DNA of 64,000 bases, taken from the NCBI GenBank assembly GCA_005884925.1, contig VAYU01000028.1, forward strand, positions 1 to 64,000. Reading direction: 5' to 3'. A program made the position numbers and the translations under genes. Below are positions 1 through 8,285 of the stretch, piece after piece (position 1 is the first letter of the stretch; each line of letters begins with the position of its first letter). A model generated the notes under the pieces. The model made no database searches. It saw only the letters and a list, made by a program, of their open reading frames with translations, and was not told the origin of the DNA. This DNA comes from Actinomycetota bacterium (GTDB taxonomy: Bacteria > Actinomycetota > UBA4738 > HRBIN12).

Positions 1-130
1 AACAACAGGATGCCTGCACTGATGCCACGGGATGTCTTCTCCGTACGCCTCCCCGCCATCGACGGATGGTAGTACCGTCAGCCACAGCGTCTTCGACCCC
101 CGACCGTGTCCACCGAACCTGCTGACAGCC

Positions 131-556
131 ATGTCGATCGAGCAAGATCTTGATCCGGTCCGGCTTCTGCGCGAGTTGATCGCGGCGTTCAATCGATACG
201 ACCTCGATACGGCGATGTCCTTCTTCGTCGACGACTGCATCTACCAGCTGCCTCGGGGGCGCCGCCCATGGGGGCGGAGCGTCACCGGCAAACAAGAGGT
301 TCGCGCCACGATCGAACGACAGCTCGGGAGGTTCCAGGAGATTCGGTTCGTCGACGACTCGCACTGGAGATCCGGTGATCGCGGGGTCTCCGAGTGGATG
401 ATCGTGGGAACGACGCGGACCGGCGAGCGTGCGGAACTGTGGGGTTGCGATCTGTGGACGTTCCGCGAGGGCAAGATTGCCGTCCGGAACAGCTTCTTGA
501 AGATCTCACCGACGACCGGGCCGGGATCACCCGACGCGACTCAGGGTCACTCGTAG
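131..556 (+). CDS. SnoaL-like / NTF2-fold small protein
   Basis: A 141-residue protein beginning MSIEQDLDPVRLL, followed by a helical stretch (LLRELIAAFNRYDLDTAMSF), an acidic VDDC segment and alternating strands ending in LWTFREGKIAVRNSFL. This is the usual pattern of the SnoaL/NTF2-like cone-shaped fold, which ranges from polyketide cyclases to ligand-binding proteins without activity. No specific catalytic set can be assigned. An in-frame start at 32 would add 33 low-complexity residues and I prefer 131. The gene is convergent with the phosphoesterase-family gene to its right and their 3' ends overlap by 10 bases. Family moderately sure, function unknown. Confidence 0.6.
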   Translation: MSIEQDLDPVRLLRELIAAFNRYDLDTAMSFFVDDCIYQLPRGRRPWGRSVTGKQEVRATIERQLGRFQEIRFVDDSHWRSGDRGVSEWMIVGTTRTGERAELWGCDLWTFREGKIAVRNSFLKISPTTGPGSPDATQGHS

Positions 557-2148
557 CCCAGCGCCTGGAGCTGCGCCACGATCGCGGCTTCTTGGTCCGG
601 CGTGAAGACGTCCTCCGCCGACGCGTCGGGAGCCGCGGCTTCGACCGGAACGGGTTCCGGCGCCTCCTCCAAGATCCCTCGGATCGCGGGCAGTTCGAGA
701 TTCGCATCGAGACCGTGGAGGGCGAGGAGCGTCGCCGCCATCTGGCCGAACGTGGCGGGGTCGGGCTCGGCCCCTCGAATGATCCCGGAGCCGCTCGCGA
801 CGAGGAACCCGCTAACGGCGTGATGACCCGACCAGCTTCCTCCCTCCTCCAAGTTATCCAGAACCTGGAGGGGCTCAGCATCGGGTCGTGGCGTCGAAGC
901 GACGTGGATCCGCTCATCGCGCGGGAGCACGATCAGTTCGGGAGCTCGATCGATGAACGGTCCCGCGTAGACCTCTTCTTTGCGGACGACCTCGAAGACG
1001 GGAGCCCCGGTCGTGGGGTGCGTCACCGACGCAAGGCCCGTACACAACTCGTCGAGCAACCTTGGGTCTTGACGGGATGGGTTCGATTCGCTGAGGTAGA
1101 TGAGCCCCCCGTAGCCGTGGCAATACGCCTTCGTCGCGGTGAAGTCCACCAGTGGCAACGCCGACCGGTCCCGATCGCGCCGCAACCGATCGATCACCCG
1201 GCGCCGCCTCACACGCCCCGGGCCGAGATGCTCGTCATCCGGAACGCCTCGAGCGGCCGTCCGGAACCGCTTGGCCCTCGCGACCGCCCTCGGGTCGAAG
1301 CGAAGGAACCCTTCCTGCGCGAGCCAGGCGTTCGCGTTGAACATCCAGTACGCCGGCCGCAAACCGTGGTCGGAGACCACGAAGACGGTCAGATCCTCGT
1401 CGTAGAGGAACGAAGCCTGGTCGATCAATCGTGCGCACGCGGCATCGACCGCCTCGTACACCCGGACGATCTCATCTCCGTCATCCCCGCTGCGGTGCGC
1501 CGGATGCTCGTGGTCGTATCGGTGCCATAGGAGGTGCCCGGCGATATCGGAGCTCATGAAGTCGACGCAGAGTAGGCCGAGGTCGGTTTCCATCTCCATC
1601 GCCAAGACACACACATCGGCGATCTGGCCGACATGATCGATGAGCGACTCCGCGAGCTCTTTCGACCGCCCCTTCCAGCCCGTGGGGGCGATGGCCGTCA
1701 TAAGCTCGGGATGCGACGTCAGGATCCTGTTGCCGACCGGTCTGGGCAGGATCTCCGGATACTGAGGACCGCCGAACCCCGTCACCACGATGCCGTCCAT
1801 CGGCTCGGGCGGATACGTGAACGGCACGGTGATGAACGCCGACCGGATCCCCCCGGCGCCGAGCAGCCGCCAAAGCGGCGTGCCTGCCCGGGAAGCAGCG
1901 CTGTCCAACCGGTTCTGCACGCGGTTCGGATTCGTCGAGAATCCGAAGATCCCGTGTCCCGCGGGGTTCATCCCTGTGAGGAACGACGACCAGGCCGTAG
2001 GCGTGAACGCGGGCAACGTCGAGCGGAGGGGACCGAACGTTCCGGAGCCAGCGAGCGCCGCGAGCGTTGGGAGGCGGCCCTCCCACATCAGGTTGCGGAC
2101 GAGGTCGTGATCACCGCCGTCGACGCCGATGCACAACACCCTCCGCAC
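547..2148 (-). CDS. Alkaline-phosphatase-superfamily phosphodiesterase/phosphatase
   Basis: A 533-residue member of the type I phosphodiesterase/nucleotide pyrophosphatase branch of the alkaline phosphatase superfamily (metal-dependent phospho- or phosphodiester hydrolysis). Visible landmarks in order are the N-terminal metal strand VLCIGVDGGD, the nucleophile region TLPAFTPTAWSSFLTGM with a threonine as probable nucleophile, DFMSSDIAGHLLWH, VVSDHGL, and SGHHAVSGFLV near the C terminus. The GTG start at 2148 is chosen because AGGAGG lies seven bases upstream and the strand-1 motif follows at once; longer in-frame sequence upstream is low-complexity Arg/Ala/Ser. There is no signal peptide, so it is probably cytoplasmic. 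It is last in a minus-strand series after a cysteine-rich exported protein, separated from it by a strong hairpin. Substrate unknown. Confidence 0.8.
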   Translation of the reverse strand: MRRVLCIGVDGGDHDLVRNLMWEGRLPTLAALAGSGTFGPLRSTLPAFTPTAWSSFLTGMNPAGHGIFGFSTNPNRVQNRLDSAASRAGTPLWRLLGAGGIRSAFITVPFTYPPEPMDGIVVTGFGGPQYPEILPRPVGNRILTSHPELMTAIAPTGWKGRSKELAESLIDHVGQIADVCVLAMEMETDLGLLCVDFMSSDIAGHLLWHRYDHEHPAHRSGDDGDEIVRVYEAVDAACARLIDQASFLYDEDLTVFVVSDHGLRPAYWMFNANAWLAQEGFLRFDPRAVARAKRFRTAARGVPDDEHLGPGRVRRRRVIDRLRRDRDRSALPLVDFTATKAYCHGYGGLIYLSESNPSRQDPRLLDELCTGLASVTHPTTGAPVFEVVRKEEVYAGPFIDRAPELIVLPRDERIHVASTPRPDAEPLQVLDNLEEGGSWSGHHAVSGFLVASGSGIIRGAEPDPATFGQMAATLLALHGLDANLELPAIRGILEEAPEPVPVEAAAPDASAEDVFTPDQEAAIVAQLQALGYE

Positions 2149-2168
2149 GATCGACCTCCTGAACCCCG

Positions 2169-2203
2169 CGGGGTGAGACCGGTCCCCGGACCGGCTCACC
2201 CCG
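2169..2203 (-). terminator. Intrinsic hairpin without U-tract
   Basis: Two arms of 9 and 7 base pairs, CGGGGTGAG and CCGGTCC, pair with GGACCGG and CTCACCCCG, broken by one bulged A and closed by a two-base centre. It lies between the stop of the Cys-rich protein gene (2213) and the GTG of the phosphoesterase gene (2148). No T-run follows, as in many actinobacterial terminators. It may attenuate read-through between the two genes. Confidence 0.6.
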
Positions 2204-2212
2204 TCGAACAGC

Positions 2213-2689
2213 TCAGCAGTAGCAGTAGCCGCCGTAGTACGACGAGTAGTAGTTGCAGTAGTAGCCGCCGCGATACCCTTGGCAGCAGGTCTTGTCGCAC
2301 TGCTCCGGCTTCTCACAGCACGTGAAGGGGTCGCAGTTGACCTTGCCCTCCGGGCACGTGCAGGTGCATGTCGCCGGGTCGAAGGTCCCGCCCCCGAAGC
2401 AGCGCACGCACTGCGTGTGCTTCTTGAGCGAGCAGAAGTTGCTCCCCGGAGGGCAGGCACACCGGCCCGTCCCCGGATCGCAGTAGAAGCTGCAGCACTC
2501 GTAGTCCTGTCGGCAGATCCCCTTCACCTTGCGACACCTGCCGGGATACAACGCCTCTGCTGAGGGGGCTTGCAGCAAGGCGACCGCACCCGTCGCGCCG
2601 CCGACGACGAAGGCCTTGAGTGCCTTCCGCCGCGACAACGGCTGCTGGCCGACCTGCTTGGTGAGTTCGTCGAATCGGCCGTCGTACAT
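2213..2689 (-). CDS. Tat-exported cysteine-rich protein with Tyr/Gly/Cys tail
   Basis: A 158-residue protein. The N terminus (MYDGRFDELTKQV) leads into a twin-arginine signal, SRRKALKAF, then a small-residue hydrophobic stretch and an APSAEA cleavage-like site around residue 46. The mature part is about 110 residues and holds 22 cysteines in runs such as ECCSFYC, CTCTCPEGK, FTCCEKPEQC and KTCC, reminiscent of EGF- or dickkopf-like disulfide modules. It ends in a tail almost wholly of Tyr, Gly, Asn, Ser and Cys (YYSSYYGGYCYC). Tat export suggests folding or cofactor loading in the cytoplasm. The upstream neighbour is a membrane-anchored double thioredoxin. Function unknown; a metal-binding, adhesive or structural surface protein is inference. 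ATG at 2689 has only a weak GAAAGGGG site. Confidence 0.7.
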   Translation of the reverse strand: MYDGRFDELTKQVGQQPLSRRKALKAFVVGGATGAVALLQAPSAEALYPGRCRKVKGICRQDYECCSFYCDPGTGRCACPPGSNFCSLKKHTQCVRCFGGGTFDPATCTCTCPEGKVNCDPFTCCEKPEQCDKTCCQGYRGGYYCNYYSSYYGGYCYC

Positions 2690-2754
2690 CGACGCGCCCC
2701 TTTCAACGATGTTGCTTCCCTCCGATCCGTCAGGGCTGCGATCGGAGGGTCGAA

Positions 2755-3834
2755 CTACCTCGTGGCCGCCTCCTTCCTGTGCTCCAGCGCGTCGTGGGCG
2801 AGGGCCATCACTGCCTCGGGCCCGCGAGCGACCTCCCTGACGATCACGCCGTTCTCGTCGATCAAGAATCCGACAGGGGTCGAGAAGATCCCGTACGCCT
2901 TCGAGACCTTCCACGCCGGTTGGATCGCAACTGGGAAATCGATCCCGTACTCCTTCACCTTCCGACTGTTCTCCTCTCGATCGCCTCGACTGATCATCAC
3001 GACCGGCGGGGCGTCGTCACCCTGTGCTTCATGCCAGCGCCCCAGATCGGCAGCGAGCACCTCGCACGGGCCACACTCGGGATCGCTGAAAACGAGGAGC
3101 GCTTCGGATCCGCGAAGCTGCTCGAGGGAGATCGTGTCCCCCGAGAGGGTGGGGAGCTCGAAGGCCGGGGCGGGTGAACCGGGAGGAAGCCCGTCGCGCA
3201 TCAGCTTGCTTTCCGAGAGCGACCGTTCGGTCGCGAGCTTGATCTGCCGCCCGGCGGCTTCGCGGGCCAACTCGGGGACCTGATCTGCGCCGAGGGCCAT
3301 GGGTTTCGCGACGCGTCCGTGCTCGTCGATCAGGTAGGCGGCCGGCGTCCCCGTGCGCGCGAACGCATCGATCATCCCGGCTCCTTCGGGCTGCAAGAGG
3401 ATCCTCGCGTCGAGCCCGTGCCCGTTCACCATGGTGCGATTCTCCTCGGGGTCGCCCCGACTCACGAGGACCACGTCGACGCCACGCTTCTCCAAGCGCG
3501 GCTGGAGCTTGGCCAGATCCTCGATTATCGCCTCACAGAAACCGCAGGTCGTCGACCAGTTCACGAGCAGCAACCGGCGTCCTTCGAAGTCCTCTAGCCG
3601 CACCAACGCGTCATCGACATCGGGCAGCTCGAACGCCGGGAGCGGAAACGCGACGGGGATGCCGCGCGGAGCCTCGGAACCGTGCGCCTCGCCGGCTTCG
3701 GGGATCATCTGCTCGATCGCATCCATCTGCAGGAGGATCCGACCTTGCTGCTGGAACAGCTGATACACGACGCCGGCCAGCAGCACGAGGACGAGGAGCT
3801 GAACGATGACGAGGCCCAAGATGGCTGCGCTCAC
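2755..3834 (-). CDS. Membrane-anchored tandem thioredoxin-fold (TlpA/AhpC-like) protein
   Basis: About 359 residues. One N-terminal membrane segment (about 3-26, VSAAILGLVIVQLLVLVLLA) and a short linker are followed by two consecutive TlpA/redoxin domains. The first (about 62-190) has NWSTTCGFC at about 97-100 and the cis-Pro region TGTPAAYLID. The second (about 220-359) has SDPECGPC at about 254-257 and FSTPVGFLID. Both keep a CxxC pair and the repeated VSRGD/ISRGD-x-EEN motif, so the two halves arose by duplication. The domains should face outside and act in disulfide exchange. The start is uncertain: GTG at 3834 gives a short N terminus before the membrane helix, while in-frame sequence continues to 4035 into the neighbouring gene. 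Between a propeller lipoprotein and a 22-Cys exported protein, it may serve the latter (inference). Confidence 0.75.
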   Translation of the reverse strand: MSAAILGLVIVQLLVLVLLAGVVYQLFQQQGRILLQMDAIEQMIPEAGEAHGSEAPRGIPVAFPLPAFELPDVDDALVRLEDFEGRRLLLVNWSTTCGFCEAIIEDLAKLQPRLEKRGVDVVLVSRGDPEENRTMVNGHGLDARILLQPEGAGMIDAFARTGTPAAYLIDEHGRVAKPMALGADQVPELAREAAGRQIKLATERSLSESKLMRDGLPPGSPAPAFELPTLSGDTISLEQLRGSEALLVFSDPECGPCEVLAADLGRWHEAQGDDAPPVVMISRGDREENSRKVKEYGIDFPVAIQPAWKVSKAYGIFSTPVGFLIDENGVIVREVARGPEAVMALAHDALEHRKEAATR

Positions 3835-3974
3835 CCAACGCCTCGTCGATCCCCGCTGGACTTGAGCGTGTTGCTCACTGCGAAGTCCCAGGTCGAGCGT
3901 CGTGCCAGTTCGAAGGAACCAGGTTATGCCCGAAAGCTCAACGAGGTCAAATCCTGGCTGGCGTGAGCCGTTCC

Positions 3975-5369
3975 TCAGGCATCGTGAGGGCGGCAGAACG
4001 CGGTGATGGTGCGAGACGTCGGCACGAACAGGCACCCCGGCGCGGACGAGGGGCTCGCGAAGTGCGAGACCTCACCCATCGGGTGTCGAACCACCTCGTG
4101 TCCGTCGCCGGGGTCCAACCCCATGAGTGCGGACGAGGAGAGATCGACCGTCCACACGAAGCCGCCCGCGACGATCGGCGGGCCCGCATCGAAGGCGGGA
4201 GACCGCCAGACCTGGTGGAAGCTTCGGCCATCGTCGGCAACGCGCAACGCGACCAGCCCGTCGGTGCATGGCACGTAGATCGTCCGGTCGACGTGCGCCG
4301 TCCCACCGAACGAACCGCCGCACACCGGCGCCGATGAAAGTTCACCCCCGATGCCACCGAGGTCGTTCGCGTCCAGCAGATAGCCGACGCCTCCCTTCCC
4401 GATCTGGAAGACGCGTCCTCCCGGCAGCAGCGCGGGACCGACCGAGCCGAGGTCGACGTCACCGGTGTTGAGCGCGGCCCAATCCGCGGGGGCGAAGAAC
4501 CCGAGCTCCTTCAGCGTCGGAGAGAGCTCGATCACGCTGTCGCCGTGATCGAAGATGTCGCCCGAGAAGGTGTTCCCGGTCGCGACGAATAGGTGTCCGT
4601 CGCCGTCCACCGCAGGACCCGACGGAGCCCAGATGCCTCCCGCGTTCGTCGTCGGGGCCCGGTAGTCGAGCAGCGGCCCCGAGCCGCCGACCGAAACGCC
4701 GGCGACCCACCCGTGGTACGACCCGCAGTCGCCGAACAGCCCTCCGTACGCGATGTACACGGAGCCGTTGGCGAGCGTGAGGGCCGACCGGAGCTGCTGC
4801 GTTCGGGGATCCATACCGGGCGGATCGACCGTGCGACGCCACAGGATCGCGCCGCTCGCCGCTCGAAGCGCGAACAACTCGTGTCGTGCCGGGCTGAGGA
4901 ACGCGGCGACGTACAGCACGCCGGTCGCGGGGTCGTCGACGGGCGTCGCCGTGATCCCCGACGTCGGCGCGATGTTGCCGCACGGGAGCGTGGAACTATC
5001 CACGGGCGTACCGAGGTGCCTCCGCCACACCACCGCCCCGGTCGCGGCATCCAGCGCGTACACGGTGTCGTTCTCCGTCGCGGTGATGACGCGGGCGCCG
5101 ATCGCGAGCGGCTCGGCGTAGATCGAGCCGTCTAGCTCGGCCGACGTCCAGGCGTATCGGACGTCGGCCAGCGACGGCCCCGCCGCGACCCCGCTCCGGG
5201 TCACGTCGCCGTGATAGGTCGTCCACCGGCCACCCGTGGTCGCCGCCGGGCTCGTGCTGGACGCGGGCGTGGGGCTCGCCGACGGGGACGTCGGCGAGGT
5301 GGTCGTGCTCGTCGCTGTGCAGGCGACGAGCACGACCACCACCACCAGCGATCCTCGGCGCGGCCGCAT
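3975..5369 (-). CDS. PQQ-type beta-propeller lipoprotein
   Basis: 464 residues with a basic N terminus, a hydrophobic core and a lipobox LVAC (Cys17), then a Ser/Thr/Pro-rich spacer (to about 46) and a beta-propeller of PQQ-like repeats. Blade motifs include DTVYALDAATGAVVWRR, HELFALRAASGAILWRR and GVGYLLDANDLGG. No dehydrogenase active-site segment is evident, so it is more likely a binding or scaffold propeller than a quinoprotein enzyme. A surface lipoprotein is inferred. It is transcribed divergently from the SpoIID-M15 gene (29 bases apart) and heads the minus-strand group that continues with the double thioredoxin gene. Confidence 0.75.
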   Translation of the reverse strand: MRPRRGSLVVVVVLVACTATSTTTSPTSPSASPTPASSTSPAATTGGRWTTYHGDVTRSGVAAGPSLADVRYAWTSAELDGSIYAEPLAIGARVITATENDTVYALDAATGAVVWRRHLGTPVDSSTLPCGNIAPTSGITATPVDDPATGVLYVAAFLSPARHELFALRAASGAILWRRTVDPPGMDPRTQQLRSALTLANGSVYIAYGGLFGDCGSYHGWVAGVSVGGSGPLLDYRAPTTNAGGIWAPSGPAVDGDGHLFVATGNTFSGDIFDHGDSVIELSPTLKELGFFAPADWAALNTGDVDLGSVGPALLPGGRVFQIGKGGVGYLLDANDLGGIGGELSSAPVCGGSFGGTAHVDRTIYVPCTDGLVALRVADDGRSFHQVWRSPAFDAGPPIVAGGFVWTVDLSSSALMGLDPGDGHEVVRHPMGEVSHFASPSSAPGCLFVPTSRTITAFCRPHDA

Positions 5370-5386
5370 CTCGACATCTTCCCTGT

Positions 5387-5392
5387 TAGCGT
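5387..5392 (+). promoter_or_regulatory. -10 element (TAGCGT) of a leaderless promoter
   Basis: TAGCGT lies six bases upstream of the GTG at 5399, so transcription would begin at or next to the start codon. It is one of a recurring set of such elements in the window. Confidence 0.5.
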
Positions 5393-5398
5393 CGGACG

Positions 5399-7309
5399 GT
5401 GGGTTCCCGCCCCAGGTCCCGCGGCATCACGGCGTTGCTGTTCGCGGCCGCCGCGTGCACGTCGACGGTCACCGGGGCCGCGACACCGTCCCCACAGCCG
5501 TCGGCCCCCGCCACGGTCTCACCGTCGGCGAGCACGTCGGCGAGCCCCAGCACGTCGCCCTCTCCCAACGTCGTCCTGATCCGGCCGCGCGGGAACGGCT
5601 CGCTCCGGGTCGACGGGGCCTATCCGCATGCCCCTACGGTCTGCCGGCACCCCGAACAGGCGCGGCTCGACGCCCGCTACCCCGGCACCCTCGCGGTGCA
5701 TCGGGCGAGCGACGGCACGCTCGACCTGACGGTCACCCTGCCGTTCGAGCGGTACCTCGAAGGGATCGCGGAGGTCCCGCCCTCGTGGCCGACCGCCGCG
5801 CTGCAGGCGCAGGCGATCGCCGCGAGGAGCTACGCCCTCGCCACCACGGGATGGAGCGGGCCGCAGGGGGCCACGCTGCAGACGCCGATCTGCTCGACCA
5901 CGTCGTGTCAGGTGTTCCGCGGGATCCCGGTCTCACCGACGCCGGGCATCCGGCGCTGGTACGCCGCGGTGAACGGAACCGCCGGCCAGGTCCTCCAGGA
6001 CTCCGGACGCCCGATCGAAGCCGTGTACTTCTCGACGTCCAACGGTCACACGTACGGCAACGATCAGGTGTTCGGAAGTGCCCCGTTGCCGTACCTCCGC
6101 CCCGTCGTCGAACACGACGACGGGGCTTCCCCCGAGTCCCATTGGCGCGCGGCGATCCCCTTCAGGGATCTCGCGCTGTTCCTCGTCCGGGCCCAGCTCT
6201 GGCCGGCCGGCGCATCGATCGGCTCGGTCGCACGCACCGGTGGCTCGATCGTCGTCGCGGGTGGGGGAACCACGCGGACGATCGATGTCGGAACGTTCGA
6301 CGGCGCCGTCAACCAGTGGGCACCCTGCCTCTACCCGGGGCGGTACCCGGGCGCGAGCCGGTACGGGTCCGCGCTCCCCACGACCGTGCCCTCGGGCTGG
6401 TACACGATCTCGCACACGGCCGGCCAGGCCGTCGTGAGCGGGCGCGGATGGGGCCACGGCGTCGGGATGGTGCAGTGGGGTGCGTACGGTAAAGCCCGCC
6501 TCGGGTGGTCCACCGACCGGATCCTCGGCTACTACTACGGGGGGTTGCAGCCACAGCCGTTCCCCGAACCGGGCCTGATCCATGTCCAGGTCGCGACCGG
6601 TCTGACCTCGCTGACGGCGAGCCCTTCGGCCGGCGGCGCCACCGTGAACGGACACCACGTGAGCGGATCGATCGTGGTACGCGGCGGCGACCACCTCCGG
6701 GTATCGGATCCCCCGGCGAACGCACGGTTCGAAGGGTCGGTCGCGCCGATCGGGCCGACGCTCCGCGCGACGCTCGTGGGCCGCGACTGGCATCCCGGCT
6801 GCCCCGTGCCGATCGATCAGCTCCGCCTGGTACGGGTCAGCTACCGGACGTTCACGGGCGGGATCCGCCGGGGCCCGCTCGTGGTGAACGAGCGCGTCGC
6901 CCGCGACGTCATGTGGGTCTTCCATCGATTGTTCCGGGCGCGGTTCCCGATCCACCGCATCGGTCTCCCGCCGCGGTACCGGCCGCCGCGACCATCGGAC
7001 TGGTACAACACGCGCGATCTGACCGCCGCTTTCAACTGCCGGCCGGCGACGGACAACCCCGGCACGCTCTCGCAGCATTCCTACGGCTGGGCGATCGACG
7101 TGAACCCGTTGGAGAACCCGTACGTGGGTCCGGACGGGAAGGTCCTGCGCCGAGCCGCGAAGCCGTTCCTGGATCGGACGCGTCAAGTGCCAGGCATGAT
7201 CCATCCCGGCGACGTGGTGGTGCGAGCGTTCGCCGCGATCGGATGGGGCTGGGGCGGAGACTGGAGCACCATCTCGGACTACATGCACTTCAGCCTGACC
7301 GGGAGCTAG
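5399..7309 (+). CDS. SpoIID/LytB-domain and M15 D,D-peptidase fusion, secreted
   Basis: 636 residues. The N terminus has a lipoprotein-like signal (ALLFAAAAC) and a Ser/Pro/Thr linker. A SpoIID/LytB domain occupies about 100-400, with YLEGIAEVPPSWPTAALQAQ and the glycine-rich GRGWGHGVGMVQWGAYGKA near 346; this family cleaves or binds denuded glycan strands. The C-terminal 150 residues form an M15/VanY-type D-Ala-D-Ala carboxypeptidase domain with QHSYGWAIDVN (His and Asp ligands) near 560 and DYMHFSL near 630. Thus glycan and peptide activities on peptidoglycan are joined in one polypeptide. The GTG start is fixed by a -10-like TAGCGT six bases upstream. It probably acts in cell-wall remodelling. 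The domain calls are firm; catalytic competence is not proven. Confidence 0.82.
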   Translation: MGSRPRSRGITALLFAAAACTSTVTGAATPSPQPSAPATVSPSASTSASPSTSPSPNVVLIRPRGNGSLRVDGAYPHAPTVCRHPEQARLDARYPGTLAVHRASDGTLDLTVTLPFERYLEGIAEVPPSWPTAALQAQAIAARSYALATTGWSGPQGATLQTPICSTTSCQVFRGIPVSPTPGIRRWYAAVNGTAGQVLQDSGRPIEAVYFSTSNGHTYGNDQVFGSAPLPYLRPVVEHDDGASPESHWRAAIPFRDLALFLVRAQLWPAGASIGSVARTGGSIVVAGGGTTRTIDVGTFDGAVNQWAPCLYPGRYPGASRYGSALPTTVPSGWYTISHTAGQAVVSGRGWGHGVGMVQWGAYGKARLGWSTDRILGYYYGGLQPQPFPEPGLIHVQVATGLTSLTASPSAGGATVNGHHVSGSIVVRGGDHLRVSDPPANARFEGSVAPIGPTLRATLVGRDWHPGCPVPIDQLRLVRVSYRTFTGGIRRGPLVVNERVARDVMWVFHRLFRARFPIHRIGLPPRYRPPRPSDWYNTRDLTAAFNCRPATDNPGTLSQHSYGWAIDVNPLENPYVGPDGKVLRRAAKPFLDRTRQVPGMIHPGDVVVRAFAAIGWGWGGDWSTISDYMHFSLTGS

Positions 7310-7530
7310 CAGGCAGGAGGCGTGCCTGGGCACGTCTCGGGCACGAACTGCCCCGGCGCGGTTGGGGCGCCGGACCGAATGAGGCCCCCTACAGATCCAG
7401 GAAGCTCCGACACGACACGCACGGGCACCTGGCAGGCGTATCACACACCGATGTCGGAGGGCGACAACCGGTGTCGACTTGTCTAACGAGGGACTCCGGC
7501 GTAGCGTCGGATCCGAGAGAGAGTCTTGTC

Positions 7531-8205
7531 ATGAAGCGGTTCGGCGCAGCGGTCTGCCTGCTGAGCGCAACGCTGATGCTCGCCTCGGGTGCGGCGTGGG
7601 CGAAGGGCGATGAACGCGTCTTCGTGCGGATCCGGGGGCCCGGCCTCGCCCAGCCGATCGTCGTCAAGGGCAACATGGGAGCCCCGCTGGGCGACCCCTT
7701 CTGGGCGTTGGCGCATCTCGTTGTTTCCGGCCCGGGCGTGAGCACACCCCTTCCGGGCTCTCTTGGTCCTCGCTACATCTTCAACTACGTTGACCCCTGT
7801 TGCGGGAACCGGATCACTCAGTACGTGTACCCATTCGCCGTGGGTGGACCGTTGGTCTATACGCCGAAGGGTCAGCGGTCTGCGGCCTTCCAGATGAACT
7901 TCATGGATGAGTTCCCCGTCTTCTTGGCTGGCTGGTCCCAGGCCCCTTCGTCGACACTCACGGGTAGGCTCGAGGGCTACGGCATCCCGCGACCCGTAGC
8001 GAGTCGATCGACCGGAAGTTCAGACGGTCGCGAGACCCCAGTTCTGTGGCTCCTCCCTGCCCTGCTCGTCCTCGGACTGGCTGTTGGGATGACGTTCACG
8101 GGGAGGCGGCGACGGTCTTCCGCCAGGCAAGCCACTCAAGATGGACTGGTCTCTCCACTGGACGGAGACATTGGACGCGCGATCCGATCCCCGCGAGGGG
8201 CGTAA
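7531..8205 (+). CDS. Secreted or surface protein with C-terminal membrane anchor
   Basis: 224 residues: a clear signal peptide (MKRFGAAVCLLSATLMLASGAAWA), an outer domain of about 150 residues with no recognised motif (notable VDPCCGNRITQYVYPF), and near residue 170 a membrane helix WLLPALLVLGLAVGMTF followed by RRRRSS. This is a type I single-span or sortase-like anchored topology, although no LPXTG is present. A TAGCGT element at 7502-7507 and GAGAGAGA before the ATG suggest a short-leader transcript. I do not recognise the family. The 220 bases before it hold this promoter and two small GC hairpins but no gene. Confidence 0.65.
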   Translation: MKRFGAAVCLLSATLMLASGAAWAKGDERVFVRIRGPGLAQPIVVKGNMGAPLGDPFWALAHLVVSGPGVSTPLPGSLGPRYIFNYVDPCCGNRITQYVYPFAVGGPLVYTPKGQRSAAFQMNFMDEFPVFLAGWSQAPSSTLTGRLEGYGIPRPVASRSTGSSDGRETPVLWLLPALLVLGLAVGMTFTGRRRRSSARQATQDGLVSPLDGDIGRAIRSPRGA

Positions 8206-8285
8206 GTCCGAAAACGCGTCCCAGGGGTGTCCTTCGTCCAAGCCTGCATGCACTTCTCGCTCACGGGACGGTAGGGTCCAGCGCG

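Noticed and set aside
6505-7530. In-frame extension upstream of the secreted protein gene at 7531.
   Set aside because: It is a shadow frame of the SpoIID-M15 gene; ATG 7531 begins a textbook signal peptide.
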